Assembly: GCF_030063205.1 (NCBI RefSeq)
Contig: NZ_JASISQ010000002.1
Location: forward strand, 310,001 to 374,000
Reading direction: 5' to 3'
DNA length: 64,000 nucleotides
DNA from: Arthrobacter antibioticus
Lineage (GTDB): Bacteria > Actinomycetota > Actinomycetes > Actinomycetales > Micrococcaceae
Shown: piece by piece, positions 25,507-33,506 of the stretch
Numbering within the stretch: the first letter of the stretch is position 1
Layout: each line of letters starts with the position of its first letter
Notes under the pieces: generated by a model
Seen by the model: the letters and a program-made list of their open reading frames with translations, nothing else
Database searches by the model: none
Told to the model about the DNA's origin: nothing
Position numbers and translations under genes: made by a program

Positions 25507-25932
25507 CTACTTTTTGGTGTCGTCGTTGGGGTGCTCTTCGCGAAGCTTAGCCTCACGAGCATCAAGATCAGCTTTGAGTTTGCGGAGCCTTTCGGCTTCA
25601 CTTTTCTGAGCCCGGTTGACTTCCAAATTACGCAGAAATTCCGGGTTGTCATCCGGGGCAACCGAGCGTCCTGAACTGCCCTGGAAGGACGGTCCCCGCT
25701 GGCTTCCAGTAGAACCATTTGACCTCTGGGCGGAGCCAGGAGCCGCCGCAGCATACTGTGGCCGCCCGAAGAGGAACCACAACGCAACACCAATAACGTT
25801 CAGCAGCACAATGACAACGATCCAGGCAGACTTCGGAATGCTTCGCACGTCGCTGGGTTCACTGCGAAGGCAGTCAATGAGTCCGTAGACAAACAGGACC
25901 ACAGCTAAAGCCGTGGGAATAATATAGCGCAT
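25507..25932 (-). CDS. PLDc_N domain membrane protein
   Basis: A 141-residue protein. Two membrane helices at about 4-21 and 37-56 enclose the PLDc_N signature (LIDCLRSEPSDVRSIPKSAW, ending in LWFLFGRP), the N-terminal piece of cardiolipin-synthase-like proteins found alone in many actinobacteria. A Ser/Gly linker leads to a charged C-terminal helix (RAQKSEAERLRKLKADLDAR) that probably forms a coiled coil on the cytoplasmic side. The gene is next to the menaquinone genes, an order seen in related genomes. Function unknown. Confidence 0.85.
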   Translation of the reverse strand: MRYIIPTALAVVLFVYGLIDCLRSEPSDVRSIPKSAWIVVIVLLNVIGVALWFLFGRPQYAAAAPGSAQRSNGSTGSQRGPSFQGSSGRSVAPDDNPEFLRNLEVNRAQKSEAERLRKLKADLDAREAKLREEHPNDDTKK

Positions 25933-26016
25933 ACCTCAGTCTAGCGTTGAGTGCCCAATTGAGCCTCTTGGACAGTTGCCGGGCAGACACTCAGTTTCAG
26001 CGGCTAAACTTGATTC

Positions 26017-26403
26017 GTGGCTTTCTTCAAATACTCCCTTATTCGCGGCGTGCTCTTCCTGGCGTTCTTCCTTATCGCCTACTTATGGATAGATTTATCT
26101 CCGCTTACAGCTGCCTTGATTGCGGCGCTCGCTGCGTTTTTGGTCAGCTTCTTATTCCTCCGCAAGCAACGTGATGGTGCTACAGCGGTGGTTGCTGACA
26201 GATTTGCCCCGCAGGCCACCACCACTCAGTCGGCCGGCGCGCTGGCGGACGCAGATGCAGAGGACGCGCTGATCGATGAGAACCCGGACATCTGGATCGA
26301 CGCCGACCGCAAGCCTGGCGAAGCCAATGCTGATGCTGCCAAACCCGATGCTGCCAATGTTGACGTAAATAATGCTGATGCCACGAAAGGCGAGCTAGCC
26401 TAA
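26017..26403 (+). CDS. DUF4229 membrane protein
   Basis: A 128-residue protein beginning at GTG 26017. The first 50 residues hold two membrane helices with the DUF4229 pattern (FKYSLIRGVLFLAFFLIAYL and LTAALIAALAAFLVSFLFLR). The rest is an acidic, Ala/Asp-rich tail containing repeated NADA/DAA steps, probably disordered. It is convergent with menA, and homologues lie beside menA in related actinobacteria, but a link to menaquinone synthesis is unproven. Confidence 0.85.
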   Translation: MAFFKYSLIRGVLFLAFFLIAYLWIDLSPLTAALIAALAAFLVSFLFLRKQRDGATAVVADRFAPQATTTQSAGALADADAEDALIDENPDIWIDADRKPGEANADAAKPDAANVDVNNADATKGELA

Positions 26404-26412
26404 CGTCCGCCG

Positions 26413-27291
26413 CTACAGCTCTGTCAGCACCATAGCCGCAGCGAAGAGGACGCTGAACCCAAGGTTGATCAGACCCGTCTGCTGCAGAACCGGGATCAGC
26501 GACTTACGCTTCTTGCCCTTGAGCATGAGCCAGCAGGGCATCAGCATGAACGGAACAAGCAGCAGCACCAGCAGAATCCACGGTTTTACAGGTGCTATGA
26601 ATATCATCAAGGCAAGCGAGAGCGCCATCATGACCACATAGCTCCGGCGCGCGTTCTTATCCCCCAACCGCACGGCGAGAGTTAGCTTGCCCACCTCGGT
26701 ATCGGTGGGAATATCCCGGACATTGTTAGCCATCAAAAGTGCGACGGCGATCAGTCCCGTTGAGAAGGAACCTAACACTGCCGCCGTACTCACGGACCCG
26801 GCCTGGGTGAAAGTGGTACCTAACGTTGCTACGGGTCCAAAGAATACAAACACAAAGACATCACCTAGCCCCATGTAGCCGTAGGGACTTTTGCCGCCTG
26901 TGTAACCCCATGCCGCAAATACGGCGCCAACGCCTACTAGCAGCAGCCACCACGCTTGGGATGCAAGCACCAGAAACAGCCCGGCCAACATGGCCAGCCC
27001 AAACATGGTGAAGGCAGCCATTTTCACGTGCGACGGTTTAGCCGCGCCACTGCCAACCAAGCGCAGTGGGCCCACCCTAACCTCGTCCGTGCCGCGGATG
27101 CCATCAGAGTAATCGTTGGCGTAGTTCACGCCAATTTGTAGCAGCAGAGCCACCAAAGCGGCCAGAACTGCCCGGTCCCAGTGCAAAGCACCCAGATCGT
27201 AGGCCGCGGCAGTACCGATTATCACGGGAGCCACGGCCATGGGAAGGGTCCTCAAACGTGCCCCGGAAATCCATTGACCCAGAGTGGCCAC
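26413..27291 (-). CDS. menA: 1,4-dihydroxy-2-naphthoate polyprenyltransferase
   Basis: A 292-residue UbiA-type membrane prenyltransferase with nine helices. It joins a polyprenyl chain to 1,4-dihydroxy-2-naphthoate, giving demethylmenaquinone. The first Asp-rich motif is NYANDYSDGIRGTD (about 57-70), followed by VGPLRLVGSG, and the second is DIPTDTEVGKLTLAVRLG (about 192-209). AAGGAG stands 7 nt before the GTG start at 27291. It is the last of menB-menE-menA on the minus strand, though 87 bp separate it from menE. Confidence 0.94.
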   Translation of the reverse strand: MATLGQWISGARLRTLPMAVAPVIIGTAAAYDLGALHWDRAVLAALVALLLQIGVNYANDYSDGIRGTDEVRVGPLRLVGSGAAKPSHVKMAAFTMFGLAMLAGLFLVLASQAWWLLLVGVGAVFAAWGYTGGKSPYGYMGLGDVFVFVFFGPVATLGTTFTQAGSVSTAAVLGSFSTGLIAVALLMANNVRDIPTDTEVGKLTLAVRLGDKNARRSYVVMMALSLALMIFIAPVKPWILLVLLLVPFMLMPCWLMLKGKKRKSLIPVLQQTGLINLGFSVLFAAAMVLTEL

Positions 27292-27377
27292 AGTGTTGCT
27301 CCTTATTATGCAAACGAAAAAATAAACACGAACCCGCTAGGGGAGTTCACAACTGTAATTGTGCCCTCTCATACGGG

Positions 27378-28520
27378 CTAACTGCTTTGCGCAGCACCGG
27401 TGAGGGCCGCCAAAATTGCCGTCCTGTCAGGTTTGCCATTGGCTAGCAGCGGCAGTTCGGAGACGAAAAGCACAGTTTTAGGCACCAGATGGGCTTCCAT
27501 GATCTCCGCGGCGCCAGCCAACAACTCTTCTTCTGTGCAGGAAGCAACCACCATTGCAGCCACTTGTTGTCCCCATTCTTGAGATGGAACGGGTGCCACA
27601 AAAGCCTCCCGCACACCCTGGACCCGGTGGAGGCCGTCCGTGACAGCCCCGGCGGAAACCTTCAAGCCGCCGGTGATGATGACATCGTCAACCCTGCCCA
27701 GCACGCGAAGCCGTCCCGCATTATCCAGCTCGCCCAAATCGCCGGTGGCATACCAACGCACCAGTTCGCCGTCGTGCTCTTCAGTGAAGAATGAGGCGGC
27801 CGTCAGCTGGGGATCGACGAGGTAGCCGCTCGCTACAACCTCGCCGCCCAGCACCACTTTGCCGTCGCGGATGGCGAGCTGCACGCCGTCGAGCGGGACG
27901 CCGTCGTACACGCAACCGCCGCAACTTTCGCTCATGCCGTAGGTGGTGATGACGTTGAGCCCGGCACCGCGCGCGGCCTCCAGCAGCACGGGGTTGATGG
28001 GGCCACCGCCCAGCAGGATGGCGTTGAAGCGGCGCAACACGGTGAGTGTTTCGGCGCTCGGGTTGGTCAACAGGCGGGTGAGCTGGGTGGGGACTAGCGA
28101 GGTGAAACGGGTTTTGTCGGTAAGCTCCAGCGCGGCCTGCGTGAATGCCTCGGAGGTGAAGCCGCCGCTTAGATCCATGGCCCAGGGCCGGGTCCCGGCG
28201 AAGAGGCTTCGCACCAAAATTTGCAGCCCGGCCACGTAGTTTGTGGGCAGGGCCAGCAGCCATTGGCCTTCCCCGCGCAGCGCCATGGCAGTGCCCACAC
28301 TCGATGCCGCCAGCGCCTCAACGCTGAGCATTGTGCGCTTGGGTGTGCCTGTGCTGCCTGAGGTAAGGACGACGGCGGCAATGTCGGTTTCGCTGCCAGC
28401 CGGGAGTCCCAGCTCGGTTTGCGGGATCAGGGCGAAGCTGCCATCGGGGGCGATTTGCACTGCGGGACCTTCGCCGTGCAATGCGTCGGAGAGGGCTTTG
28501 AGCAAGGGTTCAATGGTCAT
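27378..28520 (-). CDS. menE: o-succinylbenzoate-CoA ligase
   Basis: A 380-residue acyl-adenylate-forming enzyme that activates o-succinylbenzoate with ATP and CoA in menaquinone synthesis. The AMP-binding motif is LTSGSTGTPK (about 52-61), followed by the GLNVITTYGMSESCGG loop, YATGDLGEL near 255, and the hinge GRVDDVIITGGLKVSAG before the C-terminal lid with the catalytic Lys in ANGKPDR. It is shorter than typical MenE of about 480 residues, as is usual in actinobacteria. It sits 13 bp downstream of menB in the same operon. Confidence 0.93.
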   Translation of the reverse strand: MTIEPLLKALSDALHGEGPAVQIAPDGSFALIPQTELGLPAGSETDIAAVVLTSGSTGTPKRTMLSVEALAASSVGTAMALRGEGQWLLALPTNYVAGLQILVRSLFAGTRPWAMDLSGGFTSEAFTQAALELTDKTRFTSLVPTQLTRLLTNPSAETLTVLRRFNAILLGGGPINPVLLEAARGAGLNVITTYGMSESCGGCVYDGVPLDGVQLAIRDGKVVLGGEVVASGYLVDPQLTAASFFTEEHDGELVRWYATGDLGELDNAGRLRVLGRVDDVIITGGLKVSAGAVTDGLHRVQGVREAFVAPVPSQEWGQQVAAMVVASCTEEELLAGAAEIMEAHLVPKTVLFVSELPLLANGKPDRTAILAALTGAAQSS

Positions 28521-28532
28521 GGGTGCCTGTGC

Positions 28533-29486
28533 TTAGAAGTAGTACGGGAAGGAGGACCAGTCGGGGTCGCGTTTTTCCAGGAACGCTTCCTTACCTTCTA
28601 CAGCCTCGTCGGTCATATAGGCCAAACGAGTGGCTTCGCCAGCGAAAACCTGCTGGCCGGCGAGGCCGTCATCGGCTAAGTTGAACGCAAATTTCAGCAT
28701 CCGCAGGGCCTGTGGGGATTGGCGAGCAATGTCCGCTGCGTATTCCAGTGCCACGTTTTCCAGGTCCTTATGGGCAACCGCCTCGTTGACCGCCCCCATG
28801 CTGACCATCTCATCTGCTGAGTATTCGCGTGCCAGGAAGAAGATCTCGCGGGCCTTCTTTTGGCCAATCTGGCGGGCCAGCAATGCCGAGCCGTAACCGG
28901 CGTCGAACGAGCCCACTGTGGCGTCCGTTTGCTTGAACTTGCCGTGCTCACGGGACGCGATGGTCAAGTCAGAGACAACGTGCAGGGAGTGTCCCCCACC
29001 TGCTGCCCAACCATTGACAACCGCAATGACCACCTTGGGCATGGTGCGCATGAGGCGCTGAACCTCCAGGATATGCAGGCGTCCCGCGCGGGCCGGGTCA
29101 ATGGTTTCCTTCGTTTCCCCTTCGGCATACTTGTAGCCGTCGCGGCCGCGGATGCGCTGGTCCCCACCGGAACAGAAGGAATGGCCGCCGTCTTTAGGGG
29201 AGGGGCCGTTACCGGTGAGCAACACAGTGGCCACATCCGGGGTCATCCGGGCGTGGTCCATGGCTTTGTACAGCTCATCCACTGTCCCGGGGCGGAATGC
29301 ATTGCGCACCTCGGGACGGTTGAAGGCGATGCGCACAGTGGGCAGATCGCGCACGATCCTGCCGTCGCCGTCGCGTTCAACCTGCCTGTGGTAGGTCATG
29401 TCGGTGAAGTCGAAGCCCTCCACCACACGCCACCGGGTGGGGTCGAAGATCTCTGATACCTGTTCGGGAAGATTCGTAGCGCTCAC
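28533..29486 (-). CDS. menB: 1,4-dihydroxy-2-naphthoyl-CoA synthase
   Basis: A 317-residue crotonase-fold enzyme that closes the naphthoate ring from o-succinylbenzoyl-CoA. Family landmarks are FNRPEVRNAFRPGTVDEL, SFCSGGDQRIRG, the oxyanion loop NGWAAGGGHSLHVVSDL and SFDAGYGSALLARQIG. The C-terminal LEKRDPDWSSFPYYF is diagnostic of MenB. It begins with GTG at 29486 and heads the menB-menE-menA set. Confidence 0.95.
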   Translation of the reverse strand: MSATNLPEQVSEIFDPTRWRVVEGFDFTDMTYHRQVERDGDGRIVRDLPTVRIAFNRPEVRNAFRPGTVDELYKAMDHARMTPDVATVLLTGNGPSPKDGGHSFCSGGDQRIRGRDGYKYAEGETKETIDPARAGRLHILEVQRLMRTMPKVVIAVVNGWAAGGGHSLHVVSDLTIASREHGKFKQTDATVGSFDAGYGSALLARQIGQKKAREIFFLAREYSADEMVSMGAVNEAVAHKDLENVALEYAADIARQSPQALRMLKFAFNLADDGLAGQQVFAGEATRLAYMTDEAVEGKEAFLEKRDPDWSSFPYYF

Positions 29487-29845
29487 CCTTGTGATTCTAG
29501 CTGGCCGGGCGCTAGGTGGGCGGCGGGCAATAAGACTCAGGTGCAGGAAATGTTACGGTGATGGGTTTTCGTGTTGCGGGCCGTCCTGATTTAGAGCCTC
29601 TTGCGGTGAGCGAGCCGCTTCTACGCATTCCTCTGAGACCGTCAACACCGCAATCCAGGGATAGAGGTGAATTTGTTTTGAGTGATTTTCTGATTACTGC
29701 GGCGGTCCTTTCAAGCTGTCTACCCATAAGCAGAAGACGGCTATTCATTTGGTTAGGCTCATGAAGATATCTAGTCCTTTTGGATAGGTAGAGCTTCAAT
29801 GCAACTGCGTTTAGGCCGCAGTCGCTTCAACTGAAAGTAGATCCC
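29487..29845. other. Divergent intergenic region between menB and the surface protein gene
   Basis: About 360 bp that must hold the promoters of menB (minus) and the CAA protein (plus). A possible -10, TAGTCC or GGATAGGT, lies near 29771-29790, and GAAAGTAG precedes the ATG at 29846. No gene or known riboswitch fold is recognised. Confidence 0.45.
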
Positions 29846-31285
29846 ATGAATCACCCCGCTTCTCTCACAACTCCCCGTCCCGGACGGCTAGTTCTCCTTG
29901 GTCTAAGCACCGTGGCGGCTGCGCTGACTGTGAGTGGGTTCTTCGCCATGGTACCCATGGCCCATGCGGATGGTTCTTTTGCCTGCCCCGATACGCCTCC
30001 TGGTATCAACAACGGAAGCGTCTTTCCCGGTTATGACAACAACACCAACGTTTTTGTGGGTAGCAACTTTTCTGTGGCAGAGACAGCTGCGGAAGCTGAA
30101 GGCAAAATGGTAGTCATGGGCAATGCTTCCTTTGAAAAAGCAGATATGAGTCGGTACAACGTTGGCGTAGTAGGAGTTGGCGCCTTGGTTCCGCCCACAC
30201 CCAACTCCGACATGTTGCTGGTCGGTGGAGATCTAGGCAGCAACGGAACCACAATTGACGTTGGCTCGCTCATTGGTGGGGCTGTGCGCATCGGCGGCGA
30301 AAATAAGGTTCCAACGGGAAAGCTGGATGTCAATGGCGCCACCGTCACGGCATCGGATTCAACAGCGGTATCTGATTACACCGAGTTCCCGGCACTGCTG
30401 ACCCAGCGATCTAACGCTTTCTCCGCCAGCGCGGACACAGGTGCCGCCGCCTTCGAATCGTGGGGTGCCATCACATTCACAGGCGATAACGCTTCGAGGG
30501 TGCAGACGTTCACAGTCCAAGGGAACACCCTTGGCTCTGAGAGCAAAGCTGCTTCTCTGCAGTTTCTGGATATTCCCGACGGTGCTCAGATTGTTATTAA
30601 CGTTATTGGCGGGCCGTCCGCCGGTCTGTTTCTCAATGCGGTGCTGGACGGTGCGGGTTCGCCCATCTCGACAACCGGGAGTTCGGTCTTCGCTGACTTA
30701 GCCTCACGGATCGTATGGAATTTCGAAGCAGCCAAGGATGTCAGAATCGGCGGCTCTGCCCAGGTTCCCGGGCTGATCCTAGTGCCCACCTCTGGTGGGA
30801 CAACAGATATTTCCGCACCCGGCACCAATGGACGAATCCTGGTGGCCGGAGACCTGTTGCATCGAGGCTCGGGCTCAGAGCTACACCGATATGCACTGGC
30901 AGGCGACAAGACGTTTGGCTGTAAAGTCCCCGAGGGCTCCGCCCCTGTGACGTCAGCGGCAGTCACTACTGCGGCGTCCAGTACAACGTCGGCCGCGGCC
31001 ACTAAGCCTGCTCCTGGTGCCACGACGACACCTGCGCTACCTGCTGTAACGACATCTGCTGCGACTGCAGCAACCACCACAGTCGCGGCGTTAGGAATCA
31101 CTCAGTCAGCACCCGCAAAGCTCGAAGCTGAATTTACAACCAGCGTAAGCGTCCAAGCAGACACCACGGAAGTTTTAGCGAATACGGGTGTTAGAGCGAG
31201 CAGTATTTTGATCTTCGGAGGTGCTGCGTTGTTGTTTCTGGTGCTGGGCGTACTTACTGTGACCACTGTCAGTCGCAGACACTAA
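29846..31285 (+). CDS. Choice-of-anchor-A surface protein with LANTG sorting signal
   Basis: A 479-residue cell-wall protein. A signal peptide ends at AHA near residue 41. Residues 50-365 form a choice-of-anchor-A (CAA) type beta-rich domain, marked by VFVGSNFSVAETAAEAEGKM and the end GLILVPTSGGTTDISAPG with NGRILVAGDLLHRGSGSELH. A Thr/Ala/Ser-rich stalk follows (about 370-435), then LANTG at 444-448, a membrane helix and the basic tail SRRH. LAXTG is the class E sortase motif, so the protein is likely linked to peptidoglycan. No sortase gene is in this window. CAA domains suggest adhesion, unproven here. Confidence 0.9.
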   Translation: MNHPASLTTPRPGRLVLLGLSTVAAALTVSGFFAMVPMAHADGSFACPDTPPGINNGSVFPGYDNNTNVFVGSNFSVAETAAEAEGKMVVMGNASFEKADMSRYNVGVVGVGALVPPTPNSDMLLVGGDLGSNGTTIDVGSLIGGAVRIGGENKVPTGKLDVNGATVTASDSTAVSDYTEFPALLTQRSNAFSASADTGAAAFESWGAITFTGDNASRVQTFTVQGNTLGSESKAASLQFLDIPDGAQIVINVIGGPSAGLFLNAVLDGAGSPISTTGSSVFADLASRIVWNFEAAKDVRIGGSAQVPGLILVPTSGGTTDISAPGTNGRILVAGDLLHRGSGSELHRYALAGDKTFGCKVPEGSAPVTSAAVTTAASSTTSAAATKPAPGATTTPALPAVTTSAATAATTTVAALGITQSAPAKLEAEFTTSVSVQADTTEVLANTGVRASSILIFGGAALLFLVLGVLTVTTVSRRH

Positions 31286-31310
31286 ATCCGGGCCGGGCGG
31301 CACTGCTTTT

Positions 31311-31379
31311 GCGCACGGTTTGCTGACAACCGCGCGCAGCAAGGTCTGTTGCGTACGGTTTGCGGACAACCGTGCGCAG
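31311..31379. repeat. Two 29-bp palindromic repeats, 40-bp period
   Basis: GCGCACGGTT, TGCTGAC, AACCGCGCGC (31311-31337) and GCGTACGGTT, TGCGGAC, AACCGTGCGC (31351-31377) are near-identical units each made of a 10-bp stem with one mismatch and a 7-nt loop. Both are followed by AG. They lie just after the surface protein stop and look like REP-type hairpins that could also end transcription. Confidence 0.85.
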
Positions 31380-31417
31380 AAACGGCGGTGGTGGGGGCAT
31401 CCGCTAGTGTTTTCCAC

Positions 31418-32026
31418 ATGAGCGCACTTGTACCTGTAACCCTGCACGGAAAATATGTCACGCTTGAGCCCCTGGATGCAGCGCATCATGACGGGTTGGT
31501 TGCTGCCGCCTCGGATGGTGAATTGTGGAACCTCTGGTACACCACCGTGCCCAGCCCCGAGACGATGACCACGGAAATTCGGCAACGACTGGCAGCACAA
31601 GATGCAGGTACCGAGCTGTCATTCACAACCAGGCTTAATGATCCGCTCACTGGCGCGCCCGGGAAGATTATTGGACTGACAAGTTACTACGCCATTGACC
31701 TGAACGTCCCTCGGCTGGCCATTGGCTCAACCTGGAACGCCGCCAGTGTGCAGGGAACGGGAACAAATCCTGACAGCAAAAGGCTGCTGCTGGCTTACGC
31801 GTTTGAAACACTTGGCTGTGAAGTAGTGGAGTTCCATACGCATTGGATGAATGTGCAATCACGCGAGGCCATTGCCCGGTTAGGGGCCAAACAAGACGGA
31901 ATCCTGCGGGCGCACCGCCGCCTAGCCAACGGCACTCTGCGCGATACCGTGGTGTTTTCCATCCTTGCCACCGAATGGCCGCAGGTGCGCAGTGGTTTGG
32001 ATTTCCGTCTGGAGAAGAACCGTTGA
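31418..32026 (+). CDS. GNAT N-acetyltransferase (RimJ/RimL-like)
   Basis: A 202-residue acetyltransferase of the Acetyltransf_3 type. The start MSALVPVTLHGKYVTLEPL is characteristic, and the acetyl-CoA region includes YYAIDLNVPRLAIGSTWNA, then TNPDSKRLLLAYAFETLGC and VEFHTHWMNVQSREAIARLG. Such enzymes acetylate ribosomal proteins, amino acids or small amines; the substrate is unknown. I start at the ATG at 31418, since the longer frame lacks a site. Its stop overlaps the TTG start of the phosphatase gene, so the two are coupled. Confidence 0.87.
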   Translation: MSALVPVTLHGKYVTLEPLDAAHHDGLVAAASDGELWNLWYTTVPSPETMTTEIRQRLAAQDAGTELSFTTRLNDPLTGAPGKIIGLTSYYAIDLNVPRLAIGSTWNAASVQGTGTNPDSKRLLLAYAFETLGCEVVEFHTHWMNVQSREAIARLGAKQDGILRAHRRLANGTLRDTVVFSILATEWPQVRSGLDFRLEKNR

Positions 32027-32703
32027 GCGCGCCCCACTGGGAAGGAGCCGTCAACGCGCGGCTGCTTGCAGGAGATATTTACCGAATGGGTCGCAGCGAA
32101 TGGCTCACCGAGCACGGTTGGCAGCAGCTGTATAACGACGGCGTCCGTACCGTCATCGACCTAAGGAACCCGGCGGAGCGCAAGCGCAGGCCAACCGACC
32201 CGGAGGTGAGCGCGCAAACGTTGGCAAGGTTCGACGTCGTACACTCACCAACGGAAGACCCGGAAGATCCGCGGTACCAAGAATTTTTCCTTCCCTACAT
32301 GAACCATCCCAGGCTGTACACAGAGATAATGACAATGTTCCCGCGGCACGTGGCGGGTGTGTTTAAAGAGTTAGCGGCTGCACAGGGCAAGGTGGTGATT
32401 CACTGTTCGGCCGGGCGGGACAGAACCGGGTTGATCGCCACGTTGCTGTTATCGCTGCTGGACCAGGCTGAGCGGGTGCCGCGGGAAGATGAACTTGCCA
32501 CGCGCGGGATCAATGCTTGGCATTTGGTGGCGCCCGTGAAGCACCCTTACGAGCGGCACTTGGCCGCAAATGAACTGGCACAAGTAGTCTCTGACCGCGC
32601 GGAAGCTGTGACGGAATTTGCCGCTGGAATAGACGTGTGGGCGTTCCTGCGCTCAAATGGGGTTAGTGCCGCGGAGATCGAAGCCGTCATTGGCCGAAGC
32701 TGA
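32023..32703 (+). CDS. Tyrosine-protein phosphatase (Y_phosphatase3 type)
   Basis: A 226-residue phosphatase with the Cys-based P-loop HCSAGRDRTG at about residues 127-136. It also has the family N-terminal GDIYRMGRSEWLTEHGW and VRTVIDLRNPAERKRRP, as in mycobacterial PtpB-like lipid/tyrosine phosphatases. TTG at 32023 is chosen because it overlaps the stop of the acetyltransferase gene (TTGA) and is preceded by GGAGAAG at ideal spacing. Any upstream in-frame start would lie inside the other gene. Confidence 0.88.
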   Translation: MSAPHWEGAVNARLLAGDIYRMGRSEWLTEHGWQQLYNDGVRTVIDLRNPAERKRRPTDPEVSAQTLARFDVVHSPTEDPEDPRYQEFFLPYMNHPRLYTEIMTMFPRHVAGVFKELAAAQGKVVIHCSAGRDRTGLIATLLLSLLDQAERVPREDELATRGINAWHLVAPVKHPYERHLAANELAQVVSDRAEAVTEFAAGIDVWAFLRSNGVSAAEIEAVIGRS

Positions 32704-32898
32704 TCCGAGTGGCAGTGAGTACTTTTCCTTGCTAGCTTTAGGCTTGTCAAAGGCGGGCTCTCCCCGATTTATGGGGTAGTCAACAACCAGGCGCAAACAA
32801 TTGACCAGCGTATTTCAAGCTGGGGGTCGTTGTCCGTGGTCGGAAATGACCGGGGCGATTCACCCCTCAGTTTCCTCTGGAGCCTCAGAAAGGCACCC

Positions 32899-33390
32899 AT
32901 GTACAACACCACCCTTGCAGCAGAAAACCTCGAAGTCGCAGTGAATATCGCCGCAGAAAATGTACGCAATTCTGGCGGACCTTTTGGGGCCTTGATCGTT
33001 ACCGCGGACGGCACCCGGTTTGAAGGCCTCAACAGGGTCACAGCGGATAACGACCCCACTGCACACGCCGAAGTTACGGCCATTCGCAACGCCTGCCGCG
33101 CCCTAGGCACCTTCGATCTATCCGGAGCAGTCCTTTACACAAGCTGCGAGCCGTGCCCCATGTGCCTGGCCTCCGCGCTTTGGGCAAGAGTCTCACGGGT
33201 TGTCTTTGCCGCCGACAGGCACGATGCAGCGGATGCCGGGTTTGATGATGCAGCGTTTTACGAGTTTTTAGAGAAAGCGCCGGCCGACCGAGCTACGCTG
33301 ATGCCCGTTGACCGCATCACCAGCCCCGGCTTTAACCACCTGGAGCCGTTCCAGCTCTGGTCATCCTTGGAGACAAGAATCGAGTACTAA
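32899..33390 (+). CDS. guaD: Guanine deaminase (GuaD-type nucleoside deaminase)
   Basis: A 163-residue zinc deaminase. The active-site motif HAEVTAIRNAC and the pair of zinc cysteines in CEPCPMCLASALWAR are intact. GGPFGALIV, NDPTAHAEV, AADRHDAADAGFDD and the C-terminal LEPFQLWSS with final EY closely follow Bacillus GuaD, which converts guanine to xanthine. I start at the ATG at 32899, with AGAAAGG upstream, because the longer frame adds a non-homologous stretch. It is 44 bp or more from secA2 and probably separate. Confidence 0.88.
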   Translation: MYNTTLAAENLEVAVNIAAENVRNSGGPFGALIVTADGTRFEGLNRVTADNDPTAHAEVTAIRNACRALGTFDLSGAVLYTSCEPCPMCLASALWARVSRVVFAADRHDAADAGFDDAAFYEFLEKAPADRATLMPVDRITSPGFNHLEPFQLWSSLETRIEY

Positions 33391-33506
33391 AGCGCTCCAC
33401 TACCCCTGGCTGGCAATTCACAAACGGACTCCCGTTGCTCCCAACTTTCCCGCACGAGTACCGTAAAGATCACCTGCAGGTTCATTTCCAAGAGACTAGA
33501 GGATCA

